Notes: generated by a model not told the origin, from the letters alone. A stretch of 46,044 nucleotides of DNA from Methylobacteriaceae bacterium (GCA_947444195.1 CANEZL010000036.1:1-46044), one strand, 5' to 3'; positions 24,064 through 33,085 are shown, counted from the first letter of the stretch. Numbers and translations: made by a program.

Positions 24064-25356
24064 ATGACATCCTCCGCCGCGATACGCGCCGAGGCAAAAC
24101 CGACGACCGGCCGCTGGGTTCAGCTCGCGATCGGCGTGGTCTGCATGGTCGCCGCCGCGAACATCCAGTACGCCTGGACCCTGTTCGTGCCCGAGATCCA
24201 GAAGACCTTCGGCTGGGACCGCGCCGCGATCCAGGTCGCCTTCACGATCTTCGTCATCGTCCAGACCTGGCTCACCCCCATCGAGGGCCACTTCATCGAC
24301 AAGTACGGCCCGAGCCGGGTGGTGATGGTCGGCGGCGTCGCCACCGGTCTCGCCTGGGTCGTCAATTCCTACGCCACCTCGCTCGCGGGGTTCTACCTCG
24401 GCGCGGTCATCGGCGGCATCGGCGTGGGCTGCGTCTACGCCACCTGCATCAACAACGCCCTCAAGTGGTTCCCGGACAAGCGCGGCCTCGCGGTCGGCCT
24501 CACCGCGGGCGGCTACGGCGCGGGTTCGGCCCTGACCATCCTGCCCATCGCCAAGATGATCGATGCCGGCAGCTACGCCCAGGCCTTCTTCACCTTCGGC
24601 CTGATCCAGGGCTCGATCATCCTGCTCGCGGCGATCTTCATGCGCGGCCCGGGCAAGGAGGAGGTCAAGTTCTCGACCACCGTGCTGCAGACCCGGCGCG
24701 ACTACACCCTGCAGGAGGCGCTCGGGACGCCGGTCTTCTGGGTGATGCTGCTGATGTTCACCTGCACGGTGACCGGCGGCCTGATGGCGGTGGCCCAGCT
24801 CGGCGTGATCGCGACCGACCTCGGCGTGAAGAACTTCCAGGTGAACCTGTACTTCTTCGCCATGGCCGCGCTGCCCTTCGCCCTGATGCTCGACCGCATC
24901 ATGAACGGCATCTCGCGGCCCCTCTTCGGCTGGATCTCGGACAGGATCGGCCGTGAGAAGACGATGTTCGTCGCCTTCTCGATGGAGGGCATCGGCATCG
25001 TGGCGCTGGGCTACTTCGGCTCGAACCCCTGGGCCTTCGTGATCCTCTCGGGCATCGTGTTCCTGGCCTGGGGCGAGGTGTACTCCCTCTTCTCGGCCAC
25101 CGCCGCGGACACCTTCGGCTCGAAGCACATCGGCAAGATCTACGGCGTCCTCTACTGCGCCAAGGGCCTCGCCGCGCTGTTCGTGCCGGTCGGCAACCTC
25201 CTGATGCAGGCCACCGGCACCTGGGCCTCCGTGCTCTACACCGTGGCGGCCCTCGACCTCGTCGCCGCGACGCTGGCCCTCACCGTCCTGCGGCCGATGC
25301 TGAAGCAGCACCATGCCCGCAACGGCGTGCTGAACCCGGTCTCCGTCGGGCACTGA
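24064..25356 (+). CDS. oxlT: Oxalate/formate antiporter, MFS
   Basis: The 430-residue, 12-helix protein matches OxlT, which exchanges oxalate for formate across the inner membrane. It begins WVQLAIGVVCMVAAANIQYAWTLFVPEIQKTFGW, a family hallmark, and contains GHFIDKYGPSRVV after helix 2 and a second-half MFS motif DRIMNGISRPLFGWISDRIGRE. The basic residues expected to bind the dicarboxylate are present: an Arg in the helix-8 region (LMLDRIMNGISRP, about 277-290) and a Lys in helix 11 (LYCAKGLAALF, about 362). Oxalate use is known in methylotrophs. No formyl-CoA transferase or oxalyl-CoA decarboxylase gene is adjacent. A terminator follows and an inverted repeat precedes it. Confidence 0.93.
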   Translation: MTSSAAIRAEAKPTTGRWVQLAIGVVCMVAAANIQYAWTLFVPEIQKTFGWDRAAIQVAFTIFVIVQTWLTPIEGHFIDKYGPSRVVMVGGVATGLAWVVNSYATSLAGFYLGAVIGGIGVGCVYATCINNALKWFPDKRGLAVGLTAGGYGAGSALTILPIAKMIDAGSYAQAFFTFGLIQGSIILLAAIFMRGPGKEEVKFSTTVLQTRRDYTLQEALGTPVFWVMLLMFTCTVTGGLMAVAQLGVIATDLGVKNFQVNLYFFAMAALPFALMLDRIMNGISRPLFGWISDRIGREKTMFVAFSMEGIGIVALGYFGSNPWAFVILSGIVFLAWGEVYSLFSATAADTFGSKHIGKIYGVLYCAKGLAALFVPVGNLLMQATGTWASVLYTVAALDLVAATLALTVLRPMLKQHHARNGVLNPVSVGH

Positions 25357-25385
25357 CCGCCCGAGCCACGACCTGAACCTTGCTG

Positions 25386-25415
25386 GCGGGCGGACCGGGA
25401 GACCGGTCCGCCCGC
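25386..25415 (+). terminator. Rho-independent-type hairpin after oxlT
   Basis: A perfect 13-bp stem GCGGGCGGACCGG/CCGGTCCGCCCGC with loop GAGA lies 29 bp after the oxlT stop. There is no downstream T-run, as is common in GC-rich alphaproteobacteria. It also separates oxlT from the convergent unknown gene at 25443. Confidence 0.8.
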
Positions 25416-25442
25416 TCGCGTTCGCAAGGCTCGGCGCCGGCC

Positions 25443-25817
25443 TCAAAGATTCATTTCGAGGATGATGCCGTCGGGCAGATAGAAGCCGTTCAGATTCGTG
25501 CTCGATATGTGGATGTCGCGTCTCCCCTTGACGCGAAATTCCCGACTCAGGCCTTTCAAGGCGGGATGTTCCGAGCTGACCATCTCGATGTCGCTGACAT
25601 CCAGGCCGGAGAACGCGTCGGTCTCCTCGGAGATGAGAACAGCCGCCTGCCGATAGAAATCGCGCTTATCGGTCATACCGGCGGGCGGCACGATCCAGAG
25701 GCGCCACGTATCCGTGTCGGTGTTGTGCACCCACATGGCAGCACGCGGCGGCAGACCGTGGCGTGCCATGGCATCGACCAGTTTGTGGCCCGCCGTCACC
25801 AGTGCTGTCTGATCCAT
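25443..25817 (-). CDS. Unknown partner of the HEPN protein
   Basis: This 124-residue protein has no family I can name. It is an alpha/beta-looking soluble protein: helix (LVTAGHKLVDAMARHG), a Trp-rich strand pair (AAMWVHNTDTDTWRLWIVPP), a helix with DKRDFYRQAAVLISEE, and a final beta-rich half ending SSTNLNGFYLPDGIILEMN. It lacks the GS-x10-DxD nucleotidyltransferase motif seen in classic HEPN partners. It overlaps the HEPN gene by 22 bp, downstream of it on the same strand, so the two are translated together. Base composition is lower in GC than in neighbouring genes (33 of 60 in 25501-25560), suggesting recent arrival. An antitoxin-like role is only an inference. Confidence 0.7.
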   Translation of the reverse strand: MDQTALVTAGHKLVDAMARHGLPPRAAMWVHNTDTDTWRLWIVPPAGMTDKRDFYRQAAVLISEETDAFSGLDVSDIEMVSSEHPALKGLSREFRVKGRRDIHISSTNLNGFYLPDGIILEMNL

Positions 25818-26221
25818 GGCAGAATTCCACTCTGATTATCCGAGACGGCCTGAAGCATCACCTCAGCGGTGCCCGCATCGACCGGTCCATATCTGACCTC
25901 CGGAGACCATTCGGCCACGATTGCCCAGTTCGCCGCGAAATCCGGATCCGAATCCTGGCGCGCCTTGAACAGGCCGGTCAGGCCGGCAATACCCACCAAC
26001 CGCCTCAGCTCGTGCTGGAAGATGTCCCGCACCAGATTCCGGTCAGGGATCGTCTCAGCCGAGATCTGACGCGAGATGCAGGCTTTCAAGCCGAGTTCGA
26101 TCGCGTACCCGGACAGATAGTAGGCGTTCGCGTAGCGACCATGGGCGAGCAACAGGACCGCATCGTCGAGCTTCGATTGCGCCGCGGCCTGCAGGTCGCT
26201 TCGCCGCAATGCTCCCGCCAT
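25796..26221 (-). CDS. HEPN domain protein
   Basis: The 141-residue protein fits the HEPN fold: a helical NAYYLSGYAIELGLKACI segment (about 32-49) and, at 65-70, RDIFQH, matching the R-x4-6-H motif of HEPN ribonucleases. It ends with the frequent W...W...RY pattern (NWAIVAEWSPEVRYG). HEPN proteins with an intact R-x4-6-H are often RNases in toxin-antitoxin or defence systems, although many lack a demonstrated role. The ATG at 26221 gives full domain length. It overlaps the next gene by 22 bp and shares its unusual composition. Because the partner is not a nucleotidyltransferase, this is not the classic MNT/HEPN pair. Confidence 0.8.
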   Translation of the reverse strand: MAGALRRSDLQAAAQSKLDDAVLLLAHGRYANAYYLSGYAIELGLKACISRQISAETIPDRNLVRDIFQHELRRLVGIAGLTGLFKARQDSDPDFAANWAIVAEWSPEVRYGPVDAGTAEVMLQAVSDNQSGILPWIRQHW

Positions 26222-26265
26222 GGTCTGCCCACCGCCCCTCGATCGTCACCCGCCGTTCGGAACGC

Positions 26266-27252
26266 TCACTTCACCTGCACGCTGTCCACCACCGTGCGGA
26301 ACTTCGACAGGGTCTCCGCGCGCTGGTCCTCGCGCACGACGCCCACCGCGCGCAGGTAGCCGTCGGGGGCGAAGCGGATGGTCTGGGCCACCACCACCGG
26401 CTTGTTCGTCGGCACGTCCACGGCCCGGGCCACGATCTCGTGCCAGTCGGCGCCGTTCTGGCGGTAGCTCTGCGCCCGCTCGATCACGAAGTCCTTCATG
26501 GTCTGGTTGGCGTAGAGGGCGGTGCGGGCGAAGGCGTCGCGCTGCTCGGGCTGGGGCGGCTGCTGCACGGCCTGGGCCAGGACGAGGATCGGCTGCTCCA
26601 TGTTGAGCATCTGGTCCTTCGGCCCCGCGGTCATCAGCATCGAGTTGCCGGCGAGCACCCGGATCGGGTGGAAGCCCGCCGGATCGGTGACGCGGAAGGG
26701 CAGCGCCTCCACCTGCTGGGCGAGGGTGAGGGCCGGGCGCACCTTCGCGCCGAGCACCAGCGCGCGCATGCTCGCCTCGGTCTCGGCATCGGGCAGGTAC
26801 TGGGCGATGATCAGCCCCGTCACGCTCGGCTCGCCCACGAGGAGCAGGAGCTTGCGCACGGCCGGGTTCTGGCCGCTCGCATCCGCCGGCTGGTCGCCGG
26901 TGAACAGCATGGCCTCCGCGTCGCCGATCTTCACCGCCTCGCGCTTCTCCACGGCGAGGCCCTGGCTCAGGAGGTTCGCGTCGGTGAAGCTGGTGACGAG
27001 CTCGGCGAAGGCGCCCGGCGGCAGTTCCACCACCGAGAGGGTGGCGCCCCCCGCGCGGCGCTCGAACCCGGTGAAGCGGCGCGAGGGCACCATGTCGGCG
27101 GGCGCGCTGAAGCCGAAGCGGGAGCCCGGCGGGAAGACCGCCTCGGCGGCCTGCGCCTGGACGGACGGGCCGAGCCCGGCAACGGGCGCCAGGGCTGCAA
27201 AGCACAGCCCGACGCCGAGGCCGAGAGACCGTGTGACCTGCCGTAGCGACAT
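26266..27252 (-). CDS. Secreted hypothetical protein, about 330 residues
   Basis: The 328-residue product starts with a signal peptide (SLRQVTRSLGLGVGLCFAALAPVAG, cleavage near AQA or QAAEA, residues about 33-36). The mature part reads FPPGSRFGFSAPADMVPSRRFTGFERRAGGATLSVVELPPGAFAELV and continues without cysteine-rich or catalytic motifs. A helical segment PEQRDAFARTALYANQTMKDFVIERAQSYR lies near 248-276. I cannot name the family; exported proteins with this SRFG-APADM start occur in Hyphomicrobiales (memory). The ATG at 27252 precedes the signal peptide. It is separated from the alkB gene by 77 bp, on the same strand. Confidence 0.7.
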   Translation of the reverse strand: MSLRQVTRSLGLGVGLCFAALAPVAGLGPSVQAQAAEAVFPPGSRFGFSAPADMVPSRRFTGFERRAGGATLSVVELPPGAFAELVTSFTDANLLSQGLAVEKREAVKIGDAEAMLFTGDQPADASGQNPAVRKLLLLVGEPSVTGLIIAQYLPDAETEASMRALVLGAKVRPALTLAQQVEALPFRVTDPAGFHPIRVLAGNSMLMTAGPKDQMLNMEQPILVLAQAVQQPPQPEQRDAFARTALYANQTMKDFVIERAQSYRQNGADWHEIVARAVDVPTNKPVVVAQTIRFAPDGYLRAVGVVREDQRAETLSKFRTVVDSVQVK

Positions 27253-27329
27253 CCGATCCGACTTTCCGCGCGCGGACGCGTCCAGCGGCCCGCTCCGGCT
27301 GCGATGGGTCGGCTCGCGGGCGAAACCTG

Positions 27330-28013
27330 TCAAGCCGGTACGGTTGCGGCCGGTGCGCTCACCCGCCGCACGGTGAGGTTGCAGCGCCATCCGGGCCCAA
27401 TTCTCGGTAGCGCGGGTTCGCCCGTTCCGAGCAGATCGCCCGCGGGCAGGATGCGGTCGACCCCGTGGAAGATCAGCCGCGAGGGGCCGCCGATCACCAG
27501 CGCGTCCCCCGGCTCCAGCCGGACGGACCGGGTCGGATCGCCCCGCTTCAGGCCGCCGTAGCGGAACAGGGCGGGCGCGCCGAGGGACAGGGAGAGGACG
27601 GGGGCGGCGAGATCCGTCTCGTCGCGGTCCTGGTGCAGGCCCATGCGGGTGCCGGGCGCGTAGAGGTTGATCAGGCAGGCTTCCGGCGGGTGCACGTAGG
27701 CGGCGAGTTCCGCCCAGGCGCGCCGCACGGTCGGCGGCAGGGGCGGCCAGGGCGCGCCGGTCTCCGGGTGGTCCGGCTGATAGCGGTAGCCCGCCGCGTC
27801 CGAGACCCAGCCGAGGGGACCGGCATTCGACATCCGCACGGAGAAGGGCTTTCCCGTGCGCGGCATCCGCGGCGTGTAGGGGGGAGCCGCCGCGAGCACC
27901 GCCGCGACCTCGCCGGCCAGCGCCGCGCGCCCCGCCGCATCGAGCCAGCCGGGATGGTGGACCAGCCCGGCGGCGAGTTCGCGCGACGCGCTCGAGGCTT
28001 GCGACGCGCTCAG
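27330..28013 (-). CDS. alkB: AlkB-type Fe(II)/2-oxoglutarate dioxygenase
   Basis: AlkB oxidatively removes methyl groups from 1-methyladenine and 3-methylcytosine in DNA or RNA. The protein has the core [21 protein letters not shown], the HxD of LHQDRDE, the distal His in RLIFHGVDR and the Arg-x5-Arg cluster near the end (RCNLTVRR). It also keeps [18 protein letters not shown], like E. coli AlkB. No ATG, GTG or TTG lies in frame close to the expected start; the closest candidate is CTG at 28013, overlapping the gpmA stop (CTGA). The internal GTG at 27899 would delete part of the fold. The start is therefore uncertain. It belongs to the dapB-gpmA-alkB unit. Confidence 0.85.
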   Translation of the reverse strand: MSASQASSASRELAAGLVHHPGWLDAAGRAALAGEVAAVLAAAPPYTPRMPRTGKPFSVRMSNAGPLGWVSDAAGYRYQPDHPETGAPWPPLPPTVRRAWAELAAYVHPPEACLINLYAPGTRMGLHQDRDETDLAAPVLSLSLGAPALFRYGGLKRGDPTRSVRLEPGDALVIGGPSRLIFHGVDRILPAGDLLGTGEPALPRIGPGWRCNLTVRRVSAPAATVPA

Positions 28014-28642
28014 GCGTCGATGTCCCGCTCCAGCACCGACTTCGAGAGCACGGTGGTGTCGGCCTTCAGGCGGTAGACCAGCGGCACGCCGGTGGCGATC
28101 TCCAGCCCCGCGATGGTCTGCGTTGTCATGTGGTCGAGCACCATCACGAGGGCGCGCAGGGAATTGCCGTGGGCGGCCACCAGCACCCGGTCGCCCGCCA
28201 TCACGCGGGGCAGGATGTGCTCGATGTAGTAGGGCAGCACGCGGGCGGCGGTGTCCTTCAGGCTCTCGCCGCCGGGGGGCGGCACGTCGTAGGAGCGGCG
28301 CCAGAGATGGACCTGCTCGGCGCCCCAGCGCGCGCGGGCATCGTCCTTGTTGAGGCCCGACAGCTCGCCGTAATCGCGCTCGTTCAGGGCCTCGGAGCGG
28401 ATCGTCTCGAGACCCTGGAGGTCCATCTCCTCCAGGATCAGGGCGCAGGTGCGCTGGGCCCGGCCGAGATTCGAGGTGAAGGCCACGTCGAAGCCGTAGC
28501 CCTCGCTCCTCAGCCAGCGCCCGGCCTTGCGCGCCTCCTCGACGCCCAGCGCGGTGAGATCGGGGTTGCGCCAGCCCGTGAACAGGTTCTTCAGGTTCCA
28601 CTCGCTCTGGCCGTGGCGAGCGAGGACGAGCAGGCGCTCCAT
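28010..28642 (-). CDS. gpmA: 2,3-bisphosphoglycerate-dependent phosphoglycerate mutase
   Basis: The 210-residue enzyme interconverts 3- and 2-phosphoglycerate in glycolysis and gluconeogenesis. Seen are the phosphohistidine loop [10 protein letters not shown] with His10, the [23 protein letters not shown] segment with the catalytic Glu, the [19 protein letters not shown] block and the second His in [13 protein letters not shown]. Length fits the short alphaproteobacterial form. The ATG at 28642 starts exactly at the motif. It is the middle gene of dapB-gpmA-alkB and its stop overlaps the alkB frame. Confidence 0.96.
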   Translation of the reverse strand: MERLLVLARHGQSEWNLKNLFTGWRNPDLTALGVEEARKAGRWLRSEGYGFDVAFTSNLGRAQRTCALILEEMDLQGLETIRSEALNERDYGELSGLNKDDARARWGAEQVHLWRRSYDVPPPGGESLKDTAARVLPYYIEHILPRVMAGDRVLVAAHGNSLRALVMVLDHMTTQTIAGLEIATGVPLVYRLKADTTVLSKSVLERDIDA

Positions 28643-28739
28643 CGTATCCCAATCCTTCGTGGCGCCGGATCCGTCCGGCCGCGATGCCCGCGCTCCTATC
28701 AGAGCCGCGCCACCGCCCCAAGCCGGGATACGGCTCAGC

Positions 28740-29537
28740 TTACAGACCCAGCACGTCTGTCATCGTGTACAGGCCCGGCGGCTTCGGATGGGCCCAGAGC
28801 GCCGCCTTGACCGCGCCGGAGGCGAACAGGGCCCGGTCCTCGGCGTGGTGGCCGATGGTGATGCGCTCCGACGGCCCGGCGAACGTCACGCTGTGATCGC
28901 CGACGACGCTGCCCCCGCGCAGGGTCGCGAAGCCGATATCACCGGGCCGGCGCGGCCCGGTGATGCCGTCGCGGGTGGAGACCCGCACGTCGGCGAGCGC
29001 GACGCCCCGCCCCTCGGCCGCCGCCTCGCCCAGCAGCAAGGCGGTGCCCGAGGGTGCGTCGACCTTGTGCCGGTGGTGCATCTCGGCGATCTCGATGTCG
29101 TACTCGGTGCCGAGGGAGGCCGCGACCCGGCGCACCAGCTCGGCCACGAGGTTGACGCCGAGGGACATGTTGCCCGAGCGCACGATGCGGGCGTGGTAGG
29201 CGGCCGCGCGCAGCTTGGCGAGGTCGTCCTCCGCGAGGCCGGTGGTGCCGACCACGTGGACGATGCGGGCCTGGGCCGCGAGCTCGGCGTGGAACACGGT
29301 GGCCGCGGGCACCGTGAAGTCGAGCACGCCGTCGGTGGCGGCGAAGGCCGCGAGCGCGTCGTCGCCCACGGCGACGCCGAGGGGCGGCAGCCCGGCGAGC
29401 ACGCCGGCATCCTGCCCGATCACGTCCGCGCCCGCCCGCTCCACGGCCCCCGTCAGGGTGCAGCCCTCGGCCTGCGCCACCGCGCGGATGAGCATCCGCC
29501 CCATGCGCCCGCCGGCGCCGACAACCACGAGCCGCAT
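28740..29537 (-). CDS. dapB: 4-hydroxy-tetrahydrodipicolinate reductase
   Basis: DapB reduces the dipicolinate precursor with NAD(P)H in lysine and cell-wall diaminopimelate synthesis. The 265-residue protein has the [11 protein letters not shown] nucleotide loop (7-17), the [17 protein letters not shown] segment, and [18 protein letters not shown] (about 152-169) with the catalytic His-His/Lys. The start at 29537 is the canonical [13 protein letters not shown]. It is transcribed away from the ABC permease gene at 29621 and towards gpmA, 97 bp on. Confidence 0.97.
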   Translation of the reverse strand: MRLVVVGAGGRMGRMLIRAVAQAEGCTLTGAVERAGADVIGQDAGVLAGLPPLGVAVGDDALAAFAATDGVLDFTVPAATVFHAELAAQARIVHVVGTTGLAEDDLAKLRAAAYHARIVRSGNMSLGVNLVAELVRRVAASLGTEYDIEIAEMHHRHKVDAPSGTALLLGEAAAEGRGVALADVRVSTRDGITGPRRPGDIGFATLRGGSVVGDHSVTFAGPSERITIGHHAEDRALFASGAVKAALWAHPKPPGLYTMTDVLGL

Positions 29538-29620
29538 CGGTTCCGCTTTCCCTCTCGTCCGCGCCGGGGTTACAGGCTCGGCCGGAGGCTGCCAAGCGGG
29601 CGGCGCGAAGGGGACCCCCA

Positions 29621-31345
29621 GTGCCGTCGAACGCCGAACCGCACGGCACCGTCGAGACCGGGACGCCGCTGGGGCGCCGGCTCGCCCCCCTCCTCCTCGG
29701 CGGCGCCCTCCTCCTCGTGGCCGCGCTGGTGCTGAGCCCCGTCGTCTCCCTGAGCCGGGCGGCGCTGCAGGGCGACGGCGCCCTGTGGCCGCACCTGATG
29801 GCCTACGTGCTGCCGCAGGCGCTGGTCCAGACCGGCCTGCTGCTGCTGGGCGTCGGGGTGATGGTGGCGGTGGTGGGCACCGGCGCGGCCTGGCTGGTGG
29901 CGGCCTACGAGTTCCCTGGCCGGCGCCTCCTGGAGATCGGCCTGCTGCTGCCGCTGGCGGTGCCGACCTACATCGTCGCCTACGCCTATCTCGACCTGCT
30001 CCACCCCCTCGGGCCGGTGCAGTCGGCCTTGCGCGACCTGCTTGGCCTGACGCGCCCGCGCGATCTCGCCTTTCCGGAGATCCGCTCGCTCCCGGGCTGC
30101 ATCGCGCTCCTCGGCTTCGTGCTCTACCCCTACGTCTACCTGCCGGTGCGGGCGCTGTTCCGGATGCAGGCGGCCAACCTCATGGAGGCCGCGCGCCTGC
30201 TCGGGGGCGGGCCCGCCACCACCTTCCGCCGGGTGGCCCTGCCCCTCGCCCGCCCCGCCCTGGCGCTCGGCGCGAGCCTCGCCCTGATGGAGGCGCTCAA
30301 CGACATCGGCGCGGCCGAGTTCCTCGGCGTGCGCACCCTGACGGTGCAGGTCTACGCCACCTGGATCAACCGCTCCGACCTCGCGGGCGCGGCCCAGATC
30401 GCCCTGGTGATGCTCGTCCTCGTCGTGGCCCTGGTGGCGGCCGAGCGCCGGGCGCGGCGGGGCCGGGGCTTCGCCGATTCGGCCCGGCGCCCGCGCCGGA
30501 TGCCCCGCCTGCCCCTCGGGCGCGGGGCGGGCCTCGCGGCCCTCGCCCTCGGCCTCGTGCCGGTGGCCGCGGGCTTCCTGATCCCGGCGGGGTTCCTCGC
30601 CTGGGGGGCGCTCGCGCGCATCGCCCGCAGCGGCCTGCCCGCCACGCTCCCCGCGGAGATCGCGGGCACCGTGTTCTACGCAGGGATCGCCACGCTGATC
30701 GCGGGGGCGGTCGGCCTCGTGGTCGCCGCGAGCCCGCGCCTCCTGGCCGGCCGGCACTGGGGGCAGGCCCTGATCCGGCTGGCGGGCCTCGGCTACGCCC
30801 TGCCCGGCACCATCCTGGCCATCGGCCTGCTCGGGCCGCTGGCCCTGATGGACGGGGTGCTGGCCGAGGCCGGACAGGCCGTGCTCGGGACGGCCCCGGC
30901 CCTGATCGGCCTCGGCACGGGGGGCGCCCTCGTCACCGCCTATCTCGTGCGCTTCCTCGGCATCGCGGTGGGAACGAGCGAGGCGGGGCTGGCGCGGCTG
31001 CCGGGCACCCTGCCGGACGCGGCGCGCCTGCTCGGGCGCGGGCCCTTCGGGACGCTGGCGCGCGTGCAGCTGCCCCTCGCCTGGCCCGCGATCCTGAGCG
31101 GCGCGCTCCTCGTCTTCGTGGACTGCGTCAAGGAACTGCCGGCCACGCTGCTGCTGCGGCCCCTGAACGTCGAGACCCTGGCGACCCACCTCTACGGCGA
31201 GGCCGTGCGCGGCACCTACGAGGACGGCACCGTGGCCGCCCTCCTCATCGTGCTGGTGGGGCTGATCCCCGTGGCGCTCCTGCTGCGGATCGACTCCGCG
31301 GACGCCGCGTTCCGGTCGGGGGAGCCCGGCGGCGGGAGCGGGTGA
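29621..31345 (+). CDS. Fe3+-type ABC transporter permease (two-domain)
   Basis: The 574-residue membrane protein is a fused permease with two binding-protein-dependent-transport domains of about six helices each. The two EAA-like loops are visible: [20 protein letters not shown] near 190 and [20 protein letters not shown] near 465. The split at about residue 285 carries a basic linker ([18 protein letters not shown]). This double-length form is typical of FbpB/CysT-like ferric permeases. No ATPase or binding protein adjoins it; matching ones lie at 9104-11352. The start is GTG at 29621 with GAAGGGG upstream. It ends 18 bp from convergent bfr. Confidence 0.9.
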   Translation: MPSNAEPHGTVETGTPLGRRLAPLLLGGALLLVAALVLSPVVSLSRAALQGDGALWPHLMAYVLPQALVQTGLLLLGVGVMVAVVGTGAAWLVAAYEFPGRRLLEIGLLLPLAVPTYIVAYAYLDLLHPLGPVQSALRDLLGLTRPRDLAFPEIRSLPGCIALLGFVLYPYVYLPVRALFRMQAANLMEAARLLGGGPATTFRRVALPLARPALALGASLALMEALNDIGAAEFLGVRTLTVQVYATWINRSDLAGAAQIALVMLVLVVALVAAERRARRGRGFADSARRPRRMPRLPLGRGAGLAALALGLVPVAAGFLIPAGFLAWGALARIARSGLPATLPAEIAGTVFYAGIATLIAGAVGLVVAASPRLLAGRHWGQALIRLAGLGYALPGTILAIGLLGPLALMDGVLAEAGQAVLGTAPALIGLGTGGALVTAYLVRFLGIAVGTSEAGLARLPGTLPDAARLLGRGPFGTLARVQLPLAWPAILSGALLVFVDCVKELPATLLLRPLNVETLATHLYGEAVRGTYEDGTVAALLIVLVGLIPVALLLRIDSADAAFRSGEPGGGSG

Positions 31346-31363
31346 CGGGATCGGCCGGGGCGA

Positions 31364-31861
31364 TCACTCGGTCTCGGGAGCGATCTGCTCCAGGCCGCCG
31401 ATATGGCGCTGGGCGTAGAGCGGCAGGCCGATCTGCTTGATCAGCTCGAGCTGCGTCTCAAGGAAGTCGATATGGCCTTCCTCGTCCTCCGCCAGATCCT
31501 CGAACAGGCGCTTGGAGACGCGGTCGTTGATCGAATCGCAGTACTGGGCCGCTTCGAGGTAGAGGGCGCGGGCCTCGTTCTCGGTCGCGAGATCGCACTC
31601 GATGACCTCCTGCACATTCTGGCCGATGCGCAGCGGGTCGAGTTCCTGCAGGTTCGGGAAGCCGTCGAGGAACAGGATCCGGTCGATGAACCGGTCGGCG
31701 TGGTTCATCTCCTCGATGGATTCCTTGCGCCAGAACTTGGCGAGGTCGACGTAACCCCAGTCGTTCAGCATCCGGAAATGGAGCCAGTACTGGCTCACCG
31801 CCGTGAGCTCGCTGCGCAACCCGCGGTTGAGATACTCGATGACCTTGGTGTCGCCCTTCAT
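31364..31861 (-). CDS. bfr: Bacterioferritin
   Basis: The 165-residue four-helix protein stores iron in a 24-mer. It has the haem ligand Met52 and the di-iron ligands Glu18, Glu51, His54, Glu94 and the Glu/His of [14 protein letters not shown] (about 120-133) as in Bfr. The start [12 protein letters not shown] is canonical. It lies 43 bp after bfd on the same strand, so bfd and bfr are probably one operon. The convergent ABC permease gene on the other side fits an iron-homeostasis group. Confidence 0.97.
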   Translation of the reverse strand: MKGDTKVIEYLNRGLRSELTAVSQYWLHFRMLNDWGYVDLAKFWRKESIEEMNHADRFIDRILFLDGFPNLQELDPLRIGQNVQEVIECDLATENEARALYLEAAQYCDSINDRVSKRLFEDLAEDEEGHIDFLETQLELIKQIGLPLYAQRHIGGLEQIAPETE

Positions 31862-31904
31862 GACCCCGATCTCTCCGTTTCTCGGACGAGCGGGGACGGC
31901 GGAT

Positions 31905-32174
31905 TCAGGCGGCCATCCCCTCGTCCGCTGTCTGGAGCTTTTTCAGAGTGCACTCGCTCGCGCAAGACGCGGCGCAGGCATGGGCATCGGCCAGGGCCGC
32001 GTCCGCGAGGGCCTTCTGCACGATCGCGCGGATGGTGCGGGCGCAGCGCCCGCATTTCGGGCTGCAGCCGAGGCAGGCATAGACCTGGGCCGGCGTGCGC
32101 GGACAGGCGGGGCCCGGGTTGAGGCAGCCGCGCACGGCGCCGTCGGACAGGACGTTGCAGGAACAGACGATCAT
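31905..32174 (-). CDS. bfd: Bacterioferritin-associated ferredoxin
   Basis: Bfd is a small [2Fe-2S] protein that reduces Bfr to release stored iron. The 89-residue protein has CSCN at the start (Cys4, Cys6) and the second pair in [11 protein letters not shown] (Cys34, Cys37, Cys41, Cys44); the family pair is most likely Cys41/Cys44, so there are two extra cysteines. More cysteines follow in an unusual tail, [10 protein letters not shown] (about 69-78), giving this Bfd a longer, Cys-rich end than the E. coli form. The ATG at 32174 is chosen because it begins MIVCSCN; the open frame beyond is not protein-like. It precedes bfr. Confidence 0.9.
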   Translation of the reverse strand: MIVCSCNVLSDGAVRGCLNPGPACPRTPAQVYACLGCSPKCGRCARTIRAIVQKALADAALADAHACAASCASECTLKKLQTADEGMAA

Positions 32175-32247
32175 GCGATCCGCGAACCCTGCCCTCTCTG
32201 GCCCGGCCCGATTCGGCCGGATCGGACGCGCCTTGAACAGCACGCCA

Positions 32248-32278
32248 GATTAGAATTCTTGAAAAGTAAGTCTTTTCA
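32248..32278 (-). promoter_or_regulatory. Candidate iron-responsive operator upstream of bfd
   Basis: The 31-bp stretch includes TTAGAATTCTTGAAAAG and the dyad TGAAAAG-TAAGT-CTTTTCA (32260-32278). The block is strikingly AT-rich for this genome. It lies 75-105 bp upstream of the bfd start. TTAGAA...TTCT resembles half of an Irr control element of Hyphomicrobiales, but the match is imperfect. Confidence 0.4.
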
Positions 32279-32470
32279 GTCTCTTAGGTGGCGAGACATG
32301 GCATCGGTCCCCGCCCCGGTCAAGGGTTTCCGTTTCGTTGGGGCACAATTTGTTGGCCCCATCTCGATTGCGGCCCGCTCCCCGGTCCGGGAATGCGCGG
32401 GCGGGCCTGGAAGCTCCCGGCGGATGCCGGGATCCGACCGCACGGGATGTCGCGGGCCCAAGCGGCGGCC
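32279..32470. other. Gap between ruvA and the bfd promoter
   Basis: No gene is seen in this 190-bp stretch. It is expected to contain the transcription end of ruvA, which is upstream on the same strand, and the start of the bfd promoter. ruvB is not present here. Confidence 0.4.
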
Positions 32471-33085
32471 TCAGCGCGCGAGTTCCTTCAGTCCGAGCCG
32501 GATCAGCACCTTCGCCTCGGCCTCGGCGCCGGCGCTCTTCACGGCCGCCGCCACCGCGGCGGCGGCCTGGGCCTGGGGGTAGCCGAGATTGGTCAGGGCC
32601 GAGACCGCGTCGGCCACGGGCTGCGGCGCGCCGGGCTCGGCGGCGGCGGCGAGGCTCGCCAGCGCCGGATCGAGGGGCGCGAAGGCCGGCGTCTTGTCCT
32701 TCAGCTCGGCCACGAGGCGGGCGGCGAGGCGCGGCCCGACCCCGGGCGCGCGGGCGACCGCCGTCCTGTCGCCCGACGCGATGGCCTGGTCGAGCTGGTC
32801 GGGCTCCAGCACCGTGAGCACGCCGAGGGCCACGCGGGCACCCACGCCCTGCACGGTCTGGAGCAGCCGGAACCATTCCCGCTCCGCGTCCGAGCGGAAG
32901 CCGTAGAGGCGGATCATGTCCTCGCGCACGTGGGTCTCGATGGAGAGCTGGGCAGCCTCCCCGGCGGCGGGCAGGCGCTGCAGGGTGCGGGCGGAGCAGT
33001 GCACCACGTAGCCGACGCCGTTGACATCGAGGACGACGAAGTCCTCGCCGAAGGAATCCACCACGCCCTTGAGCTTGCCGATCAT
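32471..33085 (-). CDS. ruvA: Holliday junction branch migration protein RuvA
   Basis: RuvA binds four-way junctions as tetramers and loads the RuvB helicase. The 204-residue protein has domain I ([26 protein letters not shown]), the helix-hairpin-helix blocks [15 protein letters not shown] and [18 protein letters not shown], and a C-terminal three-helix domain ([26 protein letters not shown]). The ATG at 33085 begins MIGKLKG; a TTG at 33091 is possible but needless. ruvB does not follow it, although it does in many bacteria. ruvC lies at 33973-34539 beyond yceI and a repeat. Confidence 0.96.
   Translation of the reverse strand: MIGKLKGVVDSFGEDFVVLDVNGVGYVVHCSARTLQRLPAAGEAAQLSIETHVREDMIRLYGFRSDAEREWFRLLQTVQGVGARVALGVLTVLEPDQLDQAIASGDRTAVARAPGVGPRLAARLVAELKDKTPAFAPLDPALASLAAAAEPGAPQPVADAVSALTNLGYPQAQAAAAVAAAVKSAGAEAEAKVLIRLGLKELAR

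Noticed and set aside
24064..25356. Complete oxalate catabolism operon
   Set aside because: Only the antiporter is seen; no formyl-CoA transferase or oxalyl-CoA decarboxylase gene lies in the window.
25443..26221. Classic MNT/HEPN toxin-antitoxin system
   Set aside because: The partner has no GS-x10-DxD nucleotidyltransferase motif, so only a looser HEPN pair is proposed.
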